Positions 1 through 9,750 of a DNA stretch of 64,000 bases are shown here, piece after piece. Position 1 is the first letter of the stretch, and each line of letters starts with the position of its first letter. The stretch is taken from contig JASJOG010000002.1 of the NCBI GenBank assembly GCA_030142905.1, positions 5,041,501 to 5,105,500 of the forward strand, written 5' to 3'. Made by a program: the position numbers and the translations under genes. The stretch comes from Heliopora coerulea (Eukaryota > Cnidaria > Anthozoa > Scleralcyonacea > Helioporidae). The notes under the pieces are model-generated. The model saw only the letters and a program-made list of their open reading frames with translations, was not told the DNA's origin and did no database searches.

Positions 1-114
1 TTCACTCATGTTGCTTTAAAGAAAGACTTTTTATTAGATGGCCAGGTGTTCCGTCTTAAAATTGGAGCATCCTCAAAGGCTGGCGATCGGTTACCAGCAT
101 TACTGACAGCTCAT
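1..114 (+). other. Short open frame at window edge, unassigned
   Basis: Frame 1 is open from base 1 into the putative LTR boundary and has a protein-like composition (it reads FTHVALKKDFLLDGQVFRL at the start). It could be the edge of a host exon beside the gypsy insertion. There is no start codon, no splice site I can defend and no family I recognise. Confidence 0.2.
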
Positions 115-211
115 TGTAGTAATGTTGAAAGAGTCTGCTTTTATTCTCTGTCTAGTTAGTTTTATTTACAAGTTTTAGTGACGTCATTAGTATTAAATGA
201 ATCACACTACA
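115..211 (-). repeat. Candidate 3' LTR of the minus-strand Ty3/gypsy element
   Basis: On the minus strand a purine-rich tract (GAAGAAAAAGGAGA, a likely polypurine tract) is followed by TGTAGTGTGATT and, 97 bp later, by ATTACTACA. The segment therefore begins TG, ends CA and carries the short inverted end TGTAGT/ACTACA. AATAAA-type polyadenylation signals lie inside. The partner LTR is not in the window because the gypsy copy is broken near 18010. An LTR of 97 bp is short but occurs in some Ty3/gypsy groups. Confidence 0.5.
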
Positions 212-1792
212 TCTCCTTTTTCTTCAAGATATCCTAAACAAAATATCAATATAGTTCTTTATTTGCTTCTCCTACTTATTTTAAGAGTTATTTTAGTCTA
301 AGACTTTCTCTTGCTTTCAAAGATATTTCCTTGATTCGTCTGGGTCTACTCTTTACATTTGGTGATGGTGTTCTGATCCTTGGTTCCTGCTTGTCTGCAT
401 CACTTGCTATGTTTCGTAGCTGTACTCGGTTACGTCTGACTGTCGTTGTAGCTATATTTACAAGATATGATTTTGGTTCTTTCGATGGTTTGATAACTTT
501 GCCTGTACAATGCACGTCTGTTATGTTGACTATGGTACCAGGTTATTGGGTTTCAATAAATGTGTCTTGTGGCGTTTGTCAAAGTTTTTCTTCTGTTTCA
601 TTCTGTATTTTTCCTCCTTTTTTTTTTTGAAATGTTCCCTGTCAGGTACTTTGGGTGTTAGCTGTTCTGGCGTGATGGGTATTGTTGACTTCATCTTCCT
701 TCCCATGAGGAATTCAGCAGGTGAATAACCGTTGGCTAAAGGTGTTGATCTGTATGCTAACAGTGCCTTAGTTAGATCATTTTCTTTCTTCTTGATATCT
801 TTTACTGCATTTACTGCTCTCTCCACTTCTTTATTTGCTTGAGGATAACGAGGGCTACTGGTAGTGTGCTTGAATCCCCATTCCTTTGCAAATTGGGCAA
901 ATTCTTCACTCTGATATTGAGGTCCATTATCTGTGCGTATCTCGTCTGGTATACCGTATCTAACATAGATGGTTTTCAGAGCTTAGATGTCTGCAAGTGA
1001 ACTTGTGCTTTTAGGCATTTTTGGAAATTCGATGTAGCGGAAATAGTAGTCTACGATGAGTAGGTAATTACTTCATTCCAAAACAAAAAGGTCTGAAGCA
1101 ATCAGTTGCCATGGTCTTGTAGGAAGTGGCGTTGAAATGAGAGGTTCTGGTTGTTGCTGTCTGTACTTGCTACATGTCTTGCAGTTTTCAACCATTTGTT
1201 TAATTTCAGTGCTAAGTCTGGCCCACCAAACAGATATCTTTGTTTGTTCTCTGCATTTGTTGATGCCTAAGTGTCCCTCGTGTATTCGGGTAAGGGTTTG
1301 GCTTTGAAGACTTGTTGGAATGACAAGCTGTTTCCCTTTCAGCAGAATATTTTGAATAATGATCAATTCTCCACGTAATGACCAATAGGGCTTTATTGCG
1401 TTGCTGACTTGATGTTTGTCTGGCAATTTGTCCAAGCAGTATTTCTTGATCTGCTGACATATCTCATCTTTCTCTTGTGCTTGTTGAATTTCTTTTAGCT
1501 TTGGATCAGATGCTGGCAAGACTTCCATAACGCTTGCAACGTGGGCGTTCATTTCGTTTTCGTCTATGGTTGGTAAAGGGATGCGTCGCTGTGCTATTTT
1601 CCTCGAGAGGGTGTCAGCTGTGTACAGTAGCTTTCCAGGAACATGACGAACGTCCTTGATGTTGAATCTCGTTAGTCTCATCTTATATCGTTGTATTCTT
1701 GGTGGTAGTTAGTCAATGGTATATTTGGTTAAAAGTGGTACCAATGGTTTGTGGTCTGTTTCGATTGTTATCGATTTTCCAATGATGTAATT
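212..1792 (-). pseudogene. Ty3/gypsy pol, 3' part: RNase H end and integrase (broken)
   Basis: Reading down the minus strand from 1792, the frame begins in the RNase H tail (ETDHKPLVPLL, then the HVPGK...ADTLSR motif near 1620). It continues into an integrase zinc-binding region with H..GHLGINKCR and C-x2-C (near 1150-1300). The integrase core follows: IVDYY, RTDNGPQYQ and EVERAV hold the three acidic residues, between about 1060 and 820. The tail, with a YRSTPLANGYSPAE motif, lies at 530-826. The core contains stop codons (near 985 and 1072), so the gene is dead. The 5' continuation of the same pol is at 17416-18010, on the other side of the Polinton. Confidence 0.9.
1787..1792. repeat. Target-site duplication, left copy (GTAATT)
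   Basis: GTAATT directly abuts the left end of the Polinton and recurs directly after its right end (17416-17421). A 6-bp duplication is the hallmark of Polinton/Maverick integration. Counting one copy, the gypsy RNase H frame runs across the site, which proves it is a real duplication. Confidence 0.95.
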
Positions 1793-2125
1793 AGTAGTCT
1801 ATAATATCCGGATTCTAGTGCATTTTGAGATTTGGTCAAATTTTCCTCATCTAGCGCATTTTGAGATTTGATCAAATTTTCCTCATTTTCAAAATGACGT
1901 CATCACTTGTCACACCTGTCAATCATTCCCAAATCTGGTTCAAACCGGATTCTCAAATTTACCTAAATTATTTACATTTTCGAAATTGGGTAAATTCATC
2001 ACATTTTCGAAATTGGTCAAATTCATCACATTTTCGAAATTGGTCAAATTCATCACATTTTCAAAATTGGTCAATTATGTTTAATTTTCGAAATTGGTCA
2101 AATTCATAACATTTTTAAAATCGTT
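1793..2125 (+). repeat. Left terminal inverted repeat of the Polinton (about 330 bp)
   Basis: From the outer end inward this holds two copies of a motif around GAGATTTGATCAAATTTTCC, one TGACGTCA palindrome (in AAAATGACGTCATCAC near 1890), a unique block, then about five units of a 27-bp repeat containing CATTTTCGAAATTGG. All of it matches the right repeat (16705-17415) in inverse orientation, except that the right copy has more repeat units. Confidence 0.93.
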
Positions 2126-2136
2126 ATAAATAAAAA

Positions 2137-2493
2137 ATGGGAAATTGTGTTTCAAAAACAAAACGCGAAAATACTTCACATATTGAAAATTCTGAAAAGG
2201 AAAAAAAGTTAAATTTAAATCTTCATGGTAATCCACCAATAAATTTTAGAAAAACTCGAAAAAGTGGTTTTAGAATTGGTGCTCATGTTGATATTGGGGT
2301 TAAAGATTTTGAAGCTGGGGTCACTTTTGGAAAAAATTATATACAGGAAGTTAATTTTTCAGAAAATAATAACCATTTAAAGTTACTAAAATCTTTAGAA
2401 AATGAAGACCGAAGTTCAAACATAGAAAAAGATAAAATAATTGCTTCATTAATTGATTTAAATAAAAAAGAAAAACCACAAAAAGAAGAGTAA
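2137..2493 (+). CDS. Putative N-myristoylated small protein of the Polinton
   Basis: 118 residues, hydrophilic and lysine-rich. The N-terminus MGNCVSKTKR fits an N-myristoylation signal well (Gly2, small residue at 6, basic after) with Cys4 as a possible palmitoylation site. This is a known dual-lipid signature of inner-membrane proteins; here it is a prediction only. A KSGFRIGAHVDIGVKDFEAG stretch in the middle may be beta-structured. The start is chosen because ATG follows TATAAATAAAAA directly, as in other genes of this element. It lies just inside the left TIR and is transcribed inward. I do not recognise the family. Confidence 0.65.
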   Translation: MGNCVSKTKRENTSHIENSEKEKKLNLNLHGNPPINFRKTRKSGFRIGAHVDIGVKDFEAGVTFGKNYIQEVNFSENNNHLKLLKSLENEDRSSNIEKDKIIASLIDLNKKEKPQKEE

Positions 2494-2520
2494 TTTTATA
2501 ATTTAATATATATTATAAAA

Positions 2521-3731
2521 TTAATTTGTTGATGTATCACCAGGTTCACAGTCATGGGAATTCTGTGAATTCTGTGATTTTGTTTTTTCAACACGTTTTT
2601 TAATAACATGTTTTCCAACTGTAATTCCCCCAGATAATATTCCAAGATATGGTAGATATGGGGATAGTTTTTCAACCACAGATTTTACATCTCTTTTTAA
2701 TAATTTATCTTTTACCAACTCTTTTTTCAATTCTTCACTGCTTTCAATTGCTTCTAATCCTCCCAATAAATCAACAAATTTACTAATTAATAAATCTGTT
2801 AAAAATGCATTTGCTTTGCAATTTCTGCAATTTCTGAAAAACTTTTATATATACTTTTTTGAGGTTCAGCTGTTTCTAAATCAGCTTTATTTTTCCAATG
2901 AATACTATCTTTATAAAATCCACTAATTTTTCCATGTATAACTTCTTTTTTTTCAGCTTTTGTCAGACTAGAATCAATATTATCAATATTATCATCATAT
3001 AAACTTCCTCTAAATTCTCTTAAATCAGCGTTGTTAAATAATGTTCGTCTTGGATCATTCTCATCATCAACTAATTTTTTTAGGTTATTTTCACTAACTA
3101 TATTATCAATTTTAGTTTGAATTTTTAAAAGAAAAACGTCAGTGACAGAATCATAAAAAATTTCCTCATCGGTTTCATCGGTTTTGCTATCTTCACCACC
3201 ATCGTCCTCAATTTTTTCTTGGGTTGCTGCTCTTGGAGTTTTTTTATATTCTTCGATTGCTTCTCTCATATAATAATTAAATTCATCAACATATTTCTTA
3301 TTTTTTCTTGTAAATAACTCTGGTTCATTGTTTCTATTGACATAACCAATTTTTTCACCTTTGAAAATAATTGAAATATAATATTTTCTGCTTACTTTTG
3401 GATCTCTAACAAATTCAGTTTTTTCTAACAATATTTTTGAATTTTCGCCATTTTTCTTTTCGATAGTAACATTGAATATTTTTTTGAAAGATCCTTTTAT
3501 ATCACCAGTAATTGATCTTTTTATAGATCCCAAATATTTTTTCAAATTAGAACTAAATTTTACTCTATTAATTTTACTTGGTTCTTCTTCTTCATTGTTT
3601 AGTAATCTTGTTCTTTCATTATTATCCATTGGGTTATCACCACCAAAACTTGTTTCCCCCTCCTCACGGTCTTCCTCTTCTTCTTCCATATTTCTATTTC
3701 TCATTTCTATATCATCAAAACCTTCAGACAT
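2521..3731 (-). pseudogene. Conserved-looking Polinton protein, frameshifted near 2810
   Basis: Two minus-strand open frames (2799-3731, 310 residues; and 2521 to about 2815) look like one gene split by a one-base shift. The first ends abruptly after SEIAEIAKQMHF. The second frame is open across the same point, and its part in the original order continues the helix-rich character; it has no ATG of its own. The N-terminal part is strongly acidic (EEEEEDREEGE) followed by a basic region (KKYLGSIKRS). The C-terminal part has a hydrophobic segment (LPYLGILSGGITVGKHVI) that could be a membrane helix. The start at 3731 follows AATAAATAAATAAATAA directly. The function is unknown; a structural or membrane-associated role is a guess from position and composition. 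Confidence 0.6.
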
Positions 3732-3743
3732 TTATTTATTTAT

Positions 3744-4868
3744 TTATTTTATATTTTGAATGTTTTCTTCTGCGATCCAAGAATTATGTTTATTGTCATA
3801 ACCTAACCACTTTACCAACACCATATTTTTACCTTTGACTTTTTTCCTTTTTAATATTTTCTCAACTCTATACAGACCACTCACATCATCCTTTTTATCC
3901 ACAGCATATAATTCTTGTTCATAAAATTTTCCAATAATTGGTTCTCCTTCTAAATCTTCTATTTCATACATGTTTGGATCACCTATAAATACTTTAGTAA
4001 TTTTAAAAATTTCTTCTGTAAAATTTGCTAAATAACCTTTAGCAAATATATTCTTATATTTTGAAATCCTAACAGTGTCGTCAATTTTAAATTTAGGAAT
4101 GGAAAAATCACCTGGGGTTCCATATAATGTAATCCACACTTGGTATTTATTAGATTCATTCACATCAGCAGGTTTCATTAATATACTCTTGTGTTTAGTA
4201 TTATTATAATTATCTACAAGGTTACTCAAAATGTTAATCCAATTATAAGTTTCCTTGCTATAGAAATATTTCCACATGGATGTTTTTAGAGTTCTGTTAA
4301 ATCTTTCAACTATAGTTGCTTTTTTAACAGATTTTGTAGAAAAATATTTAACATTATAATCCCTCAATAGCATTTTTACACCAACATTATAAAATTCTTT
4401 TCCTTCATCAAATTGAGCTACATTTGGATATTTATCAAATCTTTTTTTGAATTTTTTCAATAATTCATCCACAGCTTTTGTCATGTTTTTAGTATCTTTT
4501 CTGTAAACAGGAATAGCGAATGCATATCGACTTAGAATTTCAACAGCAGTAAGTATCCAATAATATCCATCATTATGTTTTTGGTATTTTCTCATATCAA
4601 TTAAGTCCATTTGTATTTGATCAGCTAAATCTTTGACAAATGTTCTTTGGAATTTATGCCTTCTAACAATTGGTTTGTATCTTGTAAAAGTATCTTGTGT
4701 TTTTAACCAGTCTTGCACAATTTTTCCACTGACTTTTAATCCCTTTTCTTTTGCTTTTTGATAAAGTCTTTCCGCAGATTGATAACCTGTTTCTGGGTTG
4801 TAATAAATGTCTCTTAACTCTTGTTCAATAACAAACATTTTATCATCAATATCGTTCACACCGTTCAT
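3744..4868 (-). CDS. Polinton integrase (DDE, rve type) with C-terminal chromodomain
   Basis: 374 residues, intact. The catalytic triad is visible: Asp88 (QMDLIDM), Asp154 (AQFDEGKEF) and Glu188 (IVERFNRTLK), a D,D(33)E spacing typical of retrovirus-like integrases. The C-terminal 45 residues (VEKILKRKKV...VLVKWLGYDNKHNSWI) form a chromodomain with the aromatic cage pattern, as known for Polinton and chromovirus integrases. In this family the enzyme joins the TIR ends to host DNA with a 6-bp staggered cut, which matches the 6-bp duplication seen here. The chromodomain may bias insertion to methylated histone sites. It is divergent from the gene at 4890, with only 21 bp between the two start codons. 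Confidence 0.95.
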   Translation of the reverse strand: MNGVNDIDDKMFVIEQELRDIYYNPETGYQSAERLYQKAKEKGLKVSGKIVQDWLKTQDTFTRYKPIVRRHKFQRTFVKDLADQIQMDLIDMRKYQKHNDGYYWILTAVEILSRYAFAIPVYRKDTKNMTKAVDELLKKFKKRFDKYPNVAQFDEGKEFYNVGVKMLLRDYNVKYFSTKSVKKATIVERFNRTLKTSMWKYFYSKETYNWINILSNLVDNYNNTKHKSILMKPADVNESNKYQVWITLYGTPGDFSIPKFKIDDTVRISKYKNIFAKGYLANFTEEIFKITKVFIGDPNMYEIEDLEGEPIIGKFYEQELYAVDKKDDVSGLYRVEKILKRKKVKGKNMVLVKWLGYDNKHNSWIAEENIQNIK

Positions 4869-4889
4869 TTATTTTTATTAAAATAAATA
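4869..4889. promoter_or_regulatory. 21-bp divergent promoter region
   Basis: The whole gap between the integrase ATG (minus) and the 4890 ATG (plus) is 21 bp of pure A/T with near-palindromic symmetry (TTATTTTTATTAAAATAAATA). Each half supplies the TAAAATAAAT-like block found before the other genes of the element. This suggests one very compact bidirectional promoter with almost no 5' UTR. Inferred from spacing and motif only. Confidence 0.5.
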
Positions 4890-6391
4890 ATGAATTCACT
4901 TGAAGAAGCAGAAAGAAAATATTATGGAAAAAACTATGATTATGTTATGAAAAATATTAAAGAAGATGTTGAGCTGGAGAAAAAATATTTTAGAAAAAAA
5001 TATCCATATGCAAATATGTCAAAGTTTTCATTCGAAGCTGATTTTGATAAAAATGCTGTTTTCAAGGTTATCATGTTTGGTTTAAAAATTCACAATTTAT
5101 TTCAACAGACACAAATTCAGACACGTTTAAAAATGATCCAAATATGACAAAATATCTTTATATTAACAAACCAAAACCACACTTTCCAAAAATATGGACC
5201 GCTTGCGGAGATATTCAAGAATTACCAAAAGGTAAAAGACATGTTGATTATTCAGGAAAACATTATTATTTTGATAATTTTCCTACTCAATATGTTTTAA
5301 GTTATCCTATTAACCAGTTTAGAATTTATGTAAGCAACACAGATTATTTTCAAAGTAATTTACCTGGATTGAATATAACCACAAATGACAATGCAAAATG
5401 GTCACTTAAAGAACCATACTTTCAAAGCATTATAGGAGCATGGATTTCAACTTATGGATGCGGAATTTCAATGCAGCACTTATTATTTAATTCAAATACG
5501 CCAAAACAAATTACATCATTTATGAGATTTCATGTTTATTTTACAGTTAGAAGAATTATGTATCAACTGAGAAATGGTGATAATGAAACATTTTATAAAT
5601 TTAATGCTGGTTTTTTAAAAGATCATTATCCAAAATGGACATATCAAGAAATTCTAAAAATAAAAAATGAACACCTAGGTCAAGCTGTTGTTAAAACAGA
5701 TCCACACAAAAGATATCAACACGGTCCAGGTCAAATTAGAGATACACAAAATGATTATAAAAAATTTGTTTCAAGATGGTCAAATGGTTTAACAAAAAAT
5801 GGAACAGAATTATTAAATCAATCCATTGAAGCTTATCTTTATTCAATCCTCGGAGCACAAGCAAGAACAAGACAAAGTATTGTTTCAAATAGAGCTTCAG
5901 CTTTAGAAACACAAAAGGTTTTTAGACAAATTTTTGAAGATTCAATTATAAATTATGACACATCAACCTGGATAAATAATATGAATACAGCAGTTTCATC
6001 AACAAATGTGGTTTTAAATACTGCAATAAGTCCAACTTTATGGTTGATTCCATCATCTTTAATTATTTTAAAAAATCCTATTGATGGTTATAATAATAAA
6101 TTAAAAGTTTCTGATGAAAATATGGTTTTTGGAATTAACGAAAATTTAAATTATTATGGTGGAGAAAAAAAAACAAAATTACAGGGAAATGAAATAAAGA
6201 AAAATGAATACAAAAAAGATATAAAGAAAAATGAATCCAAAAAATATTTGAAAAATAATACATTAAAAGACATTTCAGACCTTTCAGGTAAATCTTCAAA
6301 AATTATTCCTCCAAAAACATCAAGTGAAAATTTATGGATTTTATCTTTTTCAATAGTTGGTGGAATTTTAATTGCGCGGTACGTACTCTGA
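4890..6391 (+). pseudogene. Large conserved Polinton protein with C-terminal membrane segment; frameshifted near 5100
   Basis: Open frames 4890-5147 (85 residues) and 5144-6391 (415 residues) appear to be one gene broken by a one-base shift between about 5095 and 5110. The downstream frame is open upstream of its first ATG (reading DTFKNDPN just before it), so 5144 is probably not the true start. The central part is rich in aromatic and beta-type residues (LSYPINQFRIYVSNTDYF; FMRFHVYFTVRRIMYQLRNG). The tail is lysine-rich and ends in a hydrophobic helix (LWILSFSIVGGILIARYVL). I recall similar uncharacterised proteins in cnidarian Polinton-like elements, but no assigned function. Its size, abundance of beta segments and place before the minor-capsid-like gene make it a candidate major structural protein. 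Confidence 0.6.
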
Positions 6392-6427
6392 TCGCGCGAA
6401 GCGCTCTGAGCAGCAAAGCTGCGATCA
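6389..6427. terminator. GC-rich hairpin after the large structural gene
   Basis: TGATCGC (6389-6395, overlapping the TGA stop) and GCGATCA (6421-6427) are inverted copies around a 25-nt loop that itself holds GCGAAGCGC. In the surrounding A/T-rich element this is a conspicuous GC island. It may shape the 3' end of the transcript or be an intruding short repeat; related GCTTGCGCGATCGC strings occur near 9186. Confidence 0.35.
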
Positions 6428-6482
6428 ACAAACCGTGAAACAGACTTTGCAGTTTTTAATCAAAATATTTATTATAAAGTAA

Positions 6483-7151
6483 ATGGTAATATCTTTAAAA
6501 ATTTTTATATCAAAAAATGAAAAAACAATCGCATTAGACGATCCAATCATATTAAACAGTTGTTCAGAGATGTTTGTAAAATCTATAAGTATTTTTTGGA
6601 ATTATGATAATTTGAATAAAAATTTTCATTATACTTATGATGCGAAAGGTACAAATACAAAAATTAATTTCAAAGATGGGTATTATACATTTAATATTTT
6701 AAAAACTGAATTTGAAAATGTTGGAAAAATAGAATTGAAACAAGTGGATTATAGTGGGAAATGCACAATAAAATCCGATAAAGAATTAAATTTACAAACA
6801 TTTGCACCCATACTAGGATTTCCCGTTAATAAAGTTATATCTCCAAATACATTAACTGAAAGTGACAATGAAGTAAATATCAACAATAATTTGGAATATG
6901 TAAACATAAGTTGTAACATGATTGACAAAAGTAAAAATTTTGTAAATGGAAAAAGGAGTGACATTCTTATACAAAGTCCGATAACAACACAACAAACACT
7001 AAAAGGTAGTATTTCTAGAATTTATCCTTCCTCCGAAGGCACAAAAGGGGTTAAATTATCAAATGGAATTTATAATGAAATAAAATTCAAAGTGGAAGGA
7101 AATAATTCTTCTTATATAGGAAATATTTTATTGGAAATTATTATTAAATAA
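6483..7151 (+). CDS. Beta-rich protein, candidate minor capsid/penton-like protein
   Basis: 222 residues, intact, no membrane segment, no cysteine clusters. The alternation of hydrophobic residues suggests an all-beta fold. The C-terminal half (VNISCNMIDKSKNFVNGKR, a SPITTQQTLKG turn, and the end IGNILLEIIIK) matches the general pattern I associate with Polinton minor capsid (penton-like) proteins. This is recollection of pattern, not a search. The start follows TATAAAGTAA, and the stop TAA is followed immediately by the ATG of the fibre gene (TAAATG), so the two are probably co-expressed or read from abutting units. Confidence 0.5.
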   Translation: MVISLKIFISKNEKTIALDDPIILNSCSEMFVKSISIFWNYDNLNKNFHYTYDAKGTNTKINFKDGYYTFNILKTEFENVGKIELKQVDYSGKCTIKSDKELNLQTFAPILGFPVNKVISPNTLTESDNEVNINNNLEYVNISCNMIDKSKNFVNGKRSDILIQSPITTQQTLKGSISRIYPSSEGTKGVKLSNGIYNEIKFKVEGNNSSYIGNILLEIIIK

Positions 7152-8972
7152 ATGAGTTTATTCTATGGATATGAAAGCAAACATGAATCTGATGTAACAG
7201 GAAAGCTGTTTACTACAGGAGGGGATATGACAGGAGACATTAACATGGGATCACACCATATCATAACATCAGTTGATCCAACGGAAAATGAGCATTTGAC
7301 AAGAAAAAAATATGTGGATAATTTAATAACAGATCATACAGGGACAAATTTTCTATCAAAAACAGGAGGTACAATGACGGGAAATATAAGTATGGGGAAT
7401 AACAGAATTACAACAACTGTAGACCCTAAAGAAGATAAAGACCTTTCCCGCAAAAAATATGTGGATGACCAAGATTCTAGAAAATTATCTTTGACAGGTG
7501 GAACAATGACTGGAAACTTGAATATGGGATCAAATAAAGTCTTATCAAGTGCAACACCTTCAAATAACAATGATCTCACAACAAAATCATATGTGGACGG
7601 AAACTTTTTGAAAATGGAAAAAGTCACATGGTTGGGTATTGAAAGAAGTGAAATTGAAAGAGATATTTACACAAATACTTATCAAGTTTTAACCTCAAAA
7701 GATCCAGACTATAAAGATGCTCTTTCAAGAAAAAAATATGTAGATGATAGAGATAACACCAGATTACCTTTATCTGGAGGAACAATGACAGGAGATATTA
7801 CAATTGGAAGTAATAAAATTATCACAACTTCAGATCCAAACAGCGACAATTCACTCACAAGAAAAAAATATGTGGATGATCAAGATGATACAAAATTGTC
7901 TTTATCTGGAGGAACAACGACTGGTGATATAACAATTGGAAATAATAAAATTATTTCTTCAACAAATCCCACACTTCAAACACATTTAGCGAGAAAAAAA
8001 TATGTTGATACAAAATTATCAAAAACAGGTGGAGTAATGACTGGAGATATTAATATGGGAAATTATAAAATTATTAAAAATTCAGATCCAACAGAAAATA
8101 CACATTTAACTAGGAAAAAATATGTGGACAAGCTTGTTAATGATAAAACCGAAACGGTGCGCAAAATACTGCTTATTCAAAGTTACATATCAAATTCGGA
8201 TTTTAATTTTTATGGTGAAATTTATGATCTACCAAGTTATTTAAAATATGATGGAACAGATTATAAAATAGAAGTTTGGTATAATCAATCAAAAATTTCA
8301 GATGAAAATTTTACAGAAACCAACAAATCAAAACAGCTTATTTTTAAAAATTCTAGTTATGTTTCAAATAAAAAAATTTCATTCTTTCACGGACTTAACA
8401 GCAAAATGAGTTTAAATTTAAACATCAATACTCAATCAGGAAAAAAAGATTATTTAAATTTTTTCCTTGTTTATTTAATTGTAGATTATACTCTCAATTC
8501 TGACAAAATGACAATAATAATGGGTAATAAAAATACAGATCTAATTGAATGGAGGGGGTTTGGATATGAAAATAAAAATAAATTTGTTATTTTTGGCGGA
8601 GATACATCACGTTATTATGAGATAGATCAAAGTTATTTTCCAATTAAAACAAATATTTTTGAAAAATTCAAAGTCCATTGCATAAGTGTTCATATTGATG
8701 CGGAAAGTAATCCAAAAACAAATCAATCAAGTTTTTGGGCAAATGGAAAATTAATTAAAGATTTTACATGTAGACCAATAACAGGTGGAACAAATAATTT
8801 ACTTTTTGGATCTGATATTTCAAAAAATACTTTTATATTTGAAGGAGAGATTTTTTTCACTTCTATATTAACTGAAAGAAAAATGAAAGAAAAAGAAATT
8901 TTAATAAATCATGTTGCATTGTGTAAAAAATTTAATGTAGATTATGATGAATCTATTTTAAATGATTTGTAA
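7152..8972 (+). CDS. Tail-fibre-like repeat protein with C-terminal lectin-like domain
   Basis: 606 residues, intact. Residues 15-320 hold six full and one partial copy of a repeat of about 42 residues with the core LSGGTMTGDI-x-GxNKI...DP...LTRKKYVDD. This is the collar/fibre repeat typical of phage tail fibres, known there as a trimeric beta shaft. Residues about 330-606 lack the repeat and end in an array that resembles a LamG/concanavalin-like jelly roll (SSFWANGKLIKDF, LLFGSDI, FEGEIFF, then a helix with KKFNVDYDE). The likely role is a virion fibre whose tip binds a surface glycan or receptor. That a eukaryotic Polinton carries this phage-type module is unusual. Start: ATG abuts the previous stop. 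Confidence 0.8.
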   Translation: MSLFYGYESKHESDVTGKLFTTGGDMTGDINMGSHHIITSVDPTENEHLTRKKYVDNLITDHTGTNFLSKTGGTMTGNISMGNNRITTTVDPKEDKDLSRKKYVDDQDSRKLSLTGGTMTGNLNMGSNKVLSSATPSNNNDLTTKSYVDGNFLKMEKVTWLGIERSEIERDIYTNTYQVLTSKDPDYKDALSRKKYVDDRDNTRLPLSGGTMTGDITIGSNKIITTSDPNSDNSLTRKKYVDDQDDTKLSLSGGTTTGDITIGNNKIISSTNPTLQTHLARKKYVDTKLSKTGGVMTGDINMGNYKIIKNSDPTENTHLTRKKYVDKLVNDKTETVRKILLIQSYISNSDFNFYGEIYDLPSYLKYDGTDYKIEVWYNQSKISDENFTETNKSKQLIFKNSSYVSNKKISFFHGLNSKMSLNLNINTQSGKKDYLNFFLVYLIVDYTLNSDKMTIIMGNKNTDLIEWRGFGYENKNKFVIFGGDTSRYYEIDQSYFPIKTNIFEKFKVHCISVHIDAESNPKTNQSSFWANGKLIKDFTCRPITGGTNNLLFGSDISKNTFIFEGEIFFTSILTERKMKEKEILINHVALCKKFNVDYDESILNDL

Positions 8973-9243
8973 CCTGGAAGGGTCGTTTTAGGTTTATTTA
9001 AAATTTACTTGACTTTTAATTTTATTCATAAATAACGCTTGCGCTCAGCTTCGATGTTTGAATAAATTTTGAATAACTTTTAAATAACTTTTGAACAACT
9101 TTGAATAAATTTTAAATAACATTTGTGGTTATTTAAAATTTACTTGACTTTTATTTAATTTTATTTATAAATAACTTGTAAATAACGCTTGCGCGATCGC
9201 TGTTTGAATAAATTCTAAATAAAAAAAATAAAATTATAAATAA
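8973..9243. repeat. Intergenic direct repeats (two copies, about 137 bp apart)
   Basis: No gene here. The block containing TTTAAAATTTACTTGACTTTT occurs at 8993 and again at 9130. Each copy is followed by an ATAAATAACGCTTGCGC-like string and several TTGAATAA/TTTAAATAAC units. GCTTGCGC and GCGATCGC are GC islands in A/T-rich DNA. It could be a duplicated promoter or an origin-like region between the structural genes and the small-protein genes. Confidence 0.6.
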
Positions 9244-9719
9244 ATGAGTGAAACAAGTGAAAACAGCAAAGCTGATAAAGTAACAGCAGTTGAAAAATCT
9301 GTTAAAGCAAAAGATCCAAGAAAAGTGGAATTGGGAAAAAGATTGGCAAAAATTTCAAGAGAAGCAAAAGAAAGAAAAGCAAGACAGCGACGCGAAGAAA
9401 ATTCTAGACAACAAAGCGAAGAAAATGGGGTCGGTGAAGAAATAAATAATTACACCTTTGGTGTTGAACCTTCCGCTTTGGGGTATTTGATTGGGTTGTG
9501 GGAGTTGCTGCTGCTTTGGGAGGATTATACTTTGCATATAAAAAAGACAAAAGAGACCAAGCAATGCTTCACCAAAGCGAAGCTTCGATGAAGTCACAAC
9601 AAAGACAAGAAAAACAAGAAAAACAAGAAAAACAAGAAAAAGACGGTGAAGCTAAGCTAAGAAAGAAGGAAGACCGCGAGTGTAAAATAAACCCACCGTG
9701 TTCTATTGAAAACCTGTAA
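9244..9719 (+). pseudogene. Small basic membrane protein, frameshifted near 9490
   Basis: Frames 9244-9591 and 9498-9719 read as one gene interrupted by a one-base shift at about 9485-9500. The first part is highly charged (KDPRKVELGKRLAKISREAKERKARQ). At the shift point the frame changes from GYLIG to GVAAALGGLYFAYKK, which would together form one membrane helix. The tail has four QEK-rich units (KQEKQEKQEK). A basic N-terminal segment followed by one helix suggests a small virion-membrane or DNA-condensing protein; that is inference. The start follows TATAAATAA directly. Confidence 0.55.
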
Positions 9720-9750
9720 GTTTTAAGAATTTTCTTATGTATATAAATAA

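Noticed and set aside
7152..8972. Bacterial or phage contamination suggested by the tail-fibre repeats
   Set aside because: The gene lies inside a precisely bounded Polinton, has the same A/T-rich composition and promoter pattern as its neighbours, and the element interrupts a eukaryotic gypsy frame.
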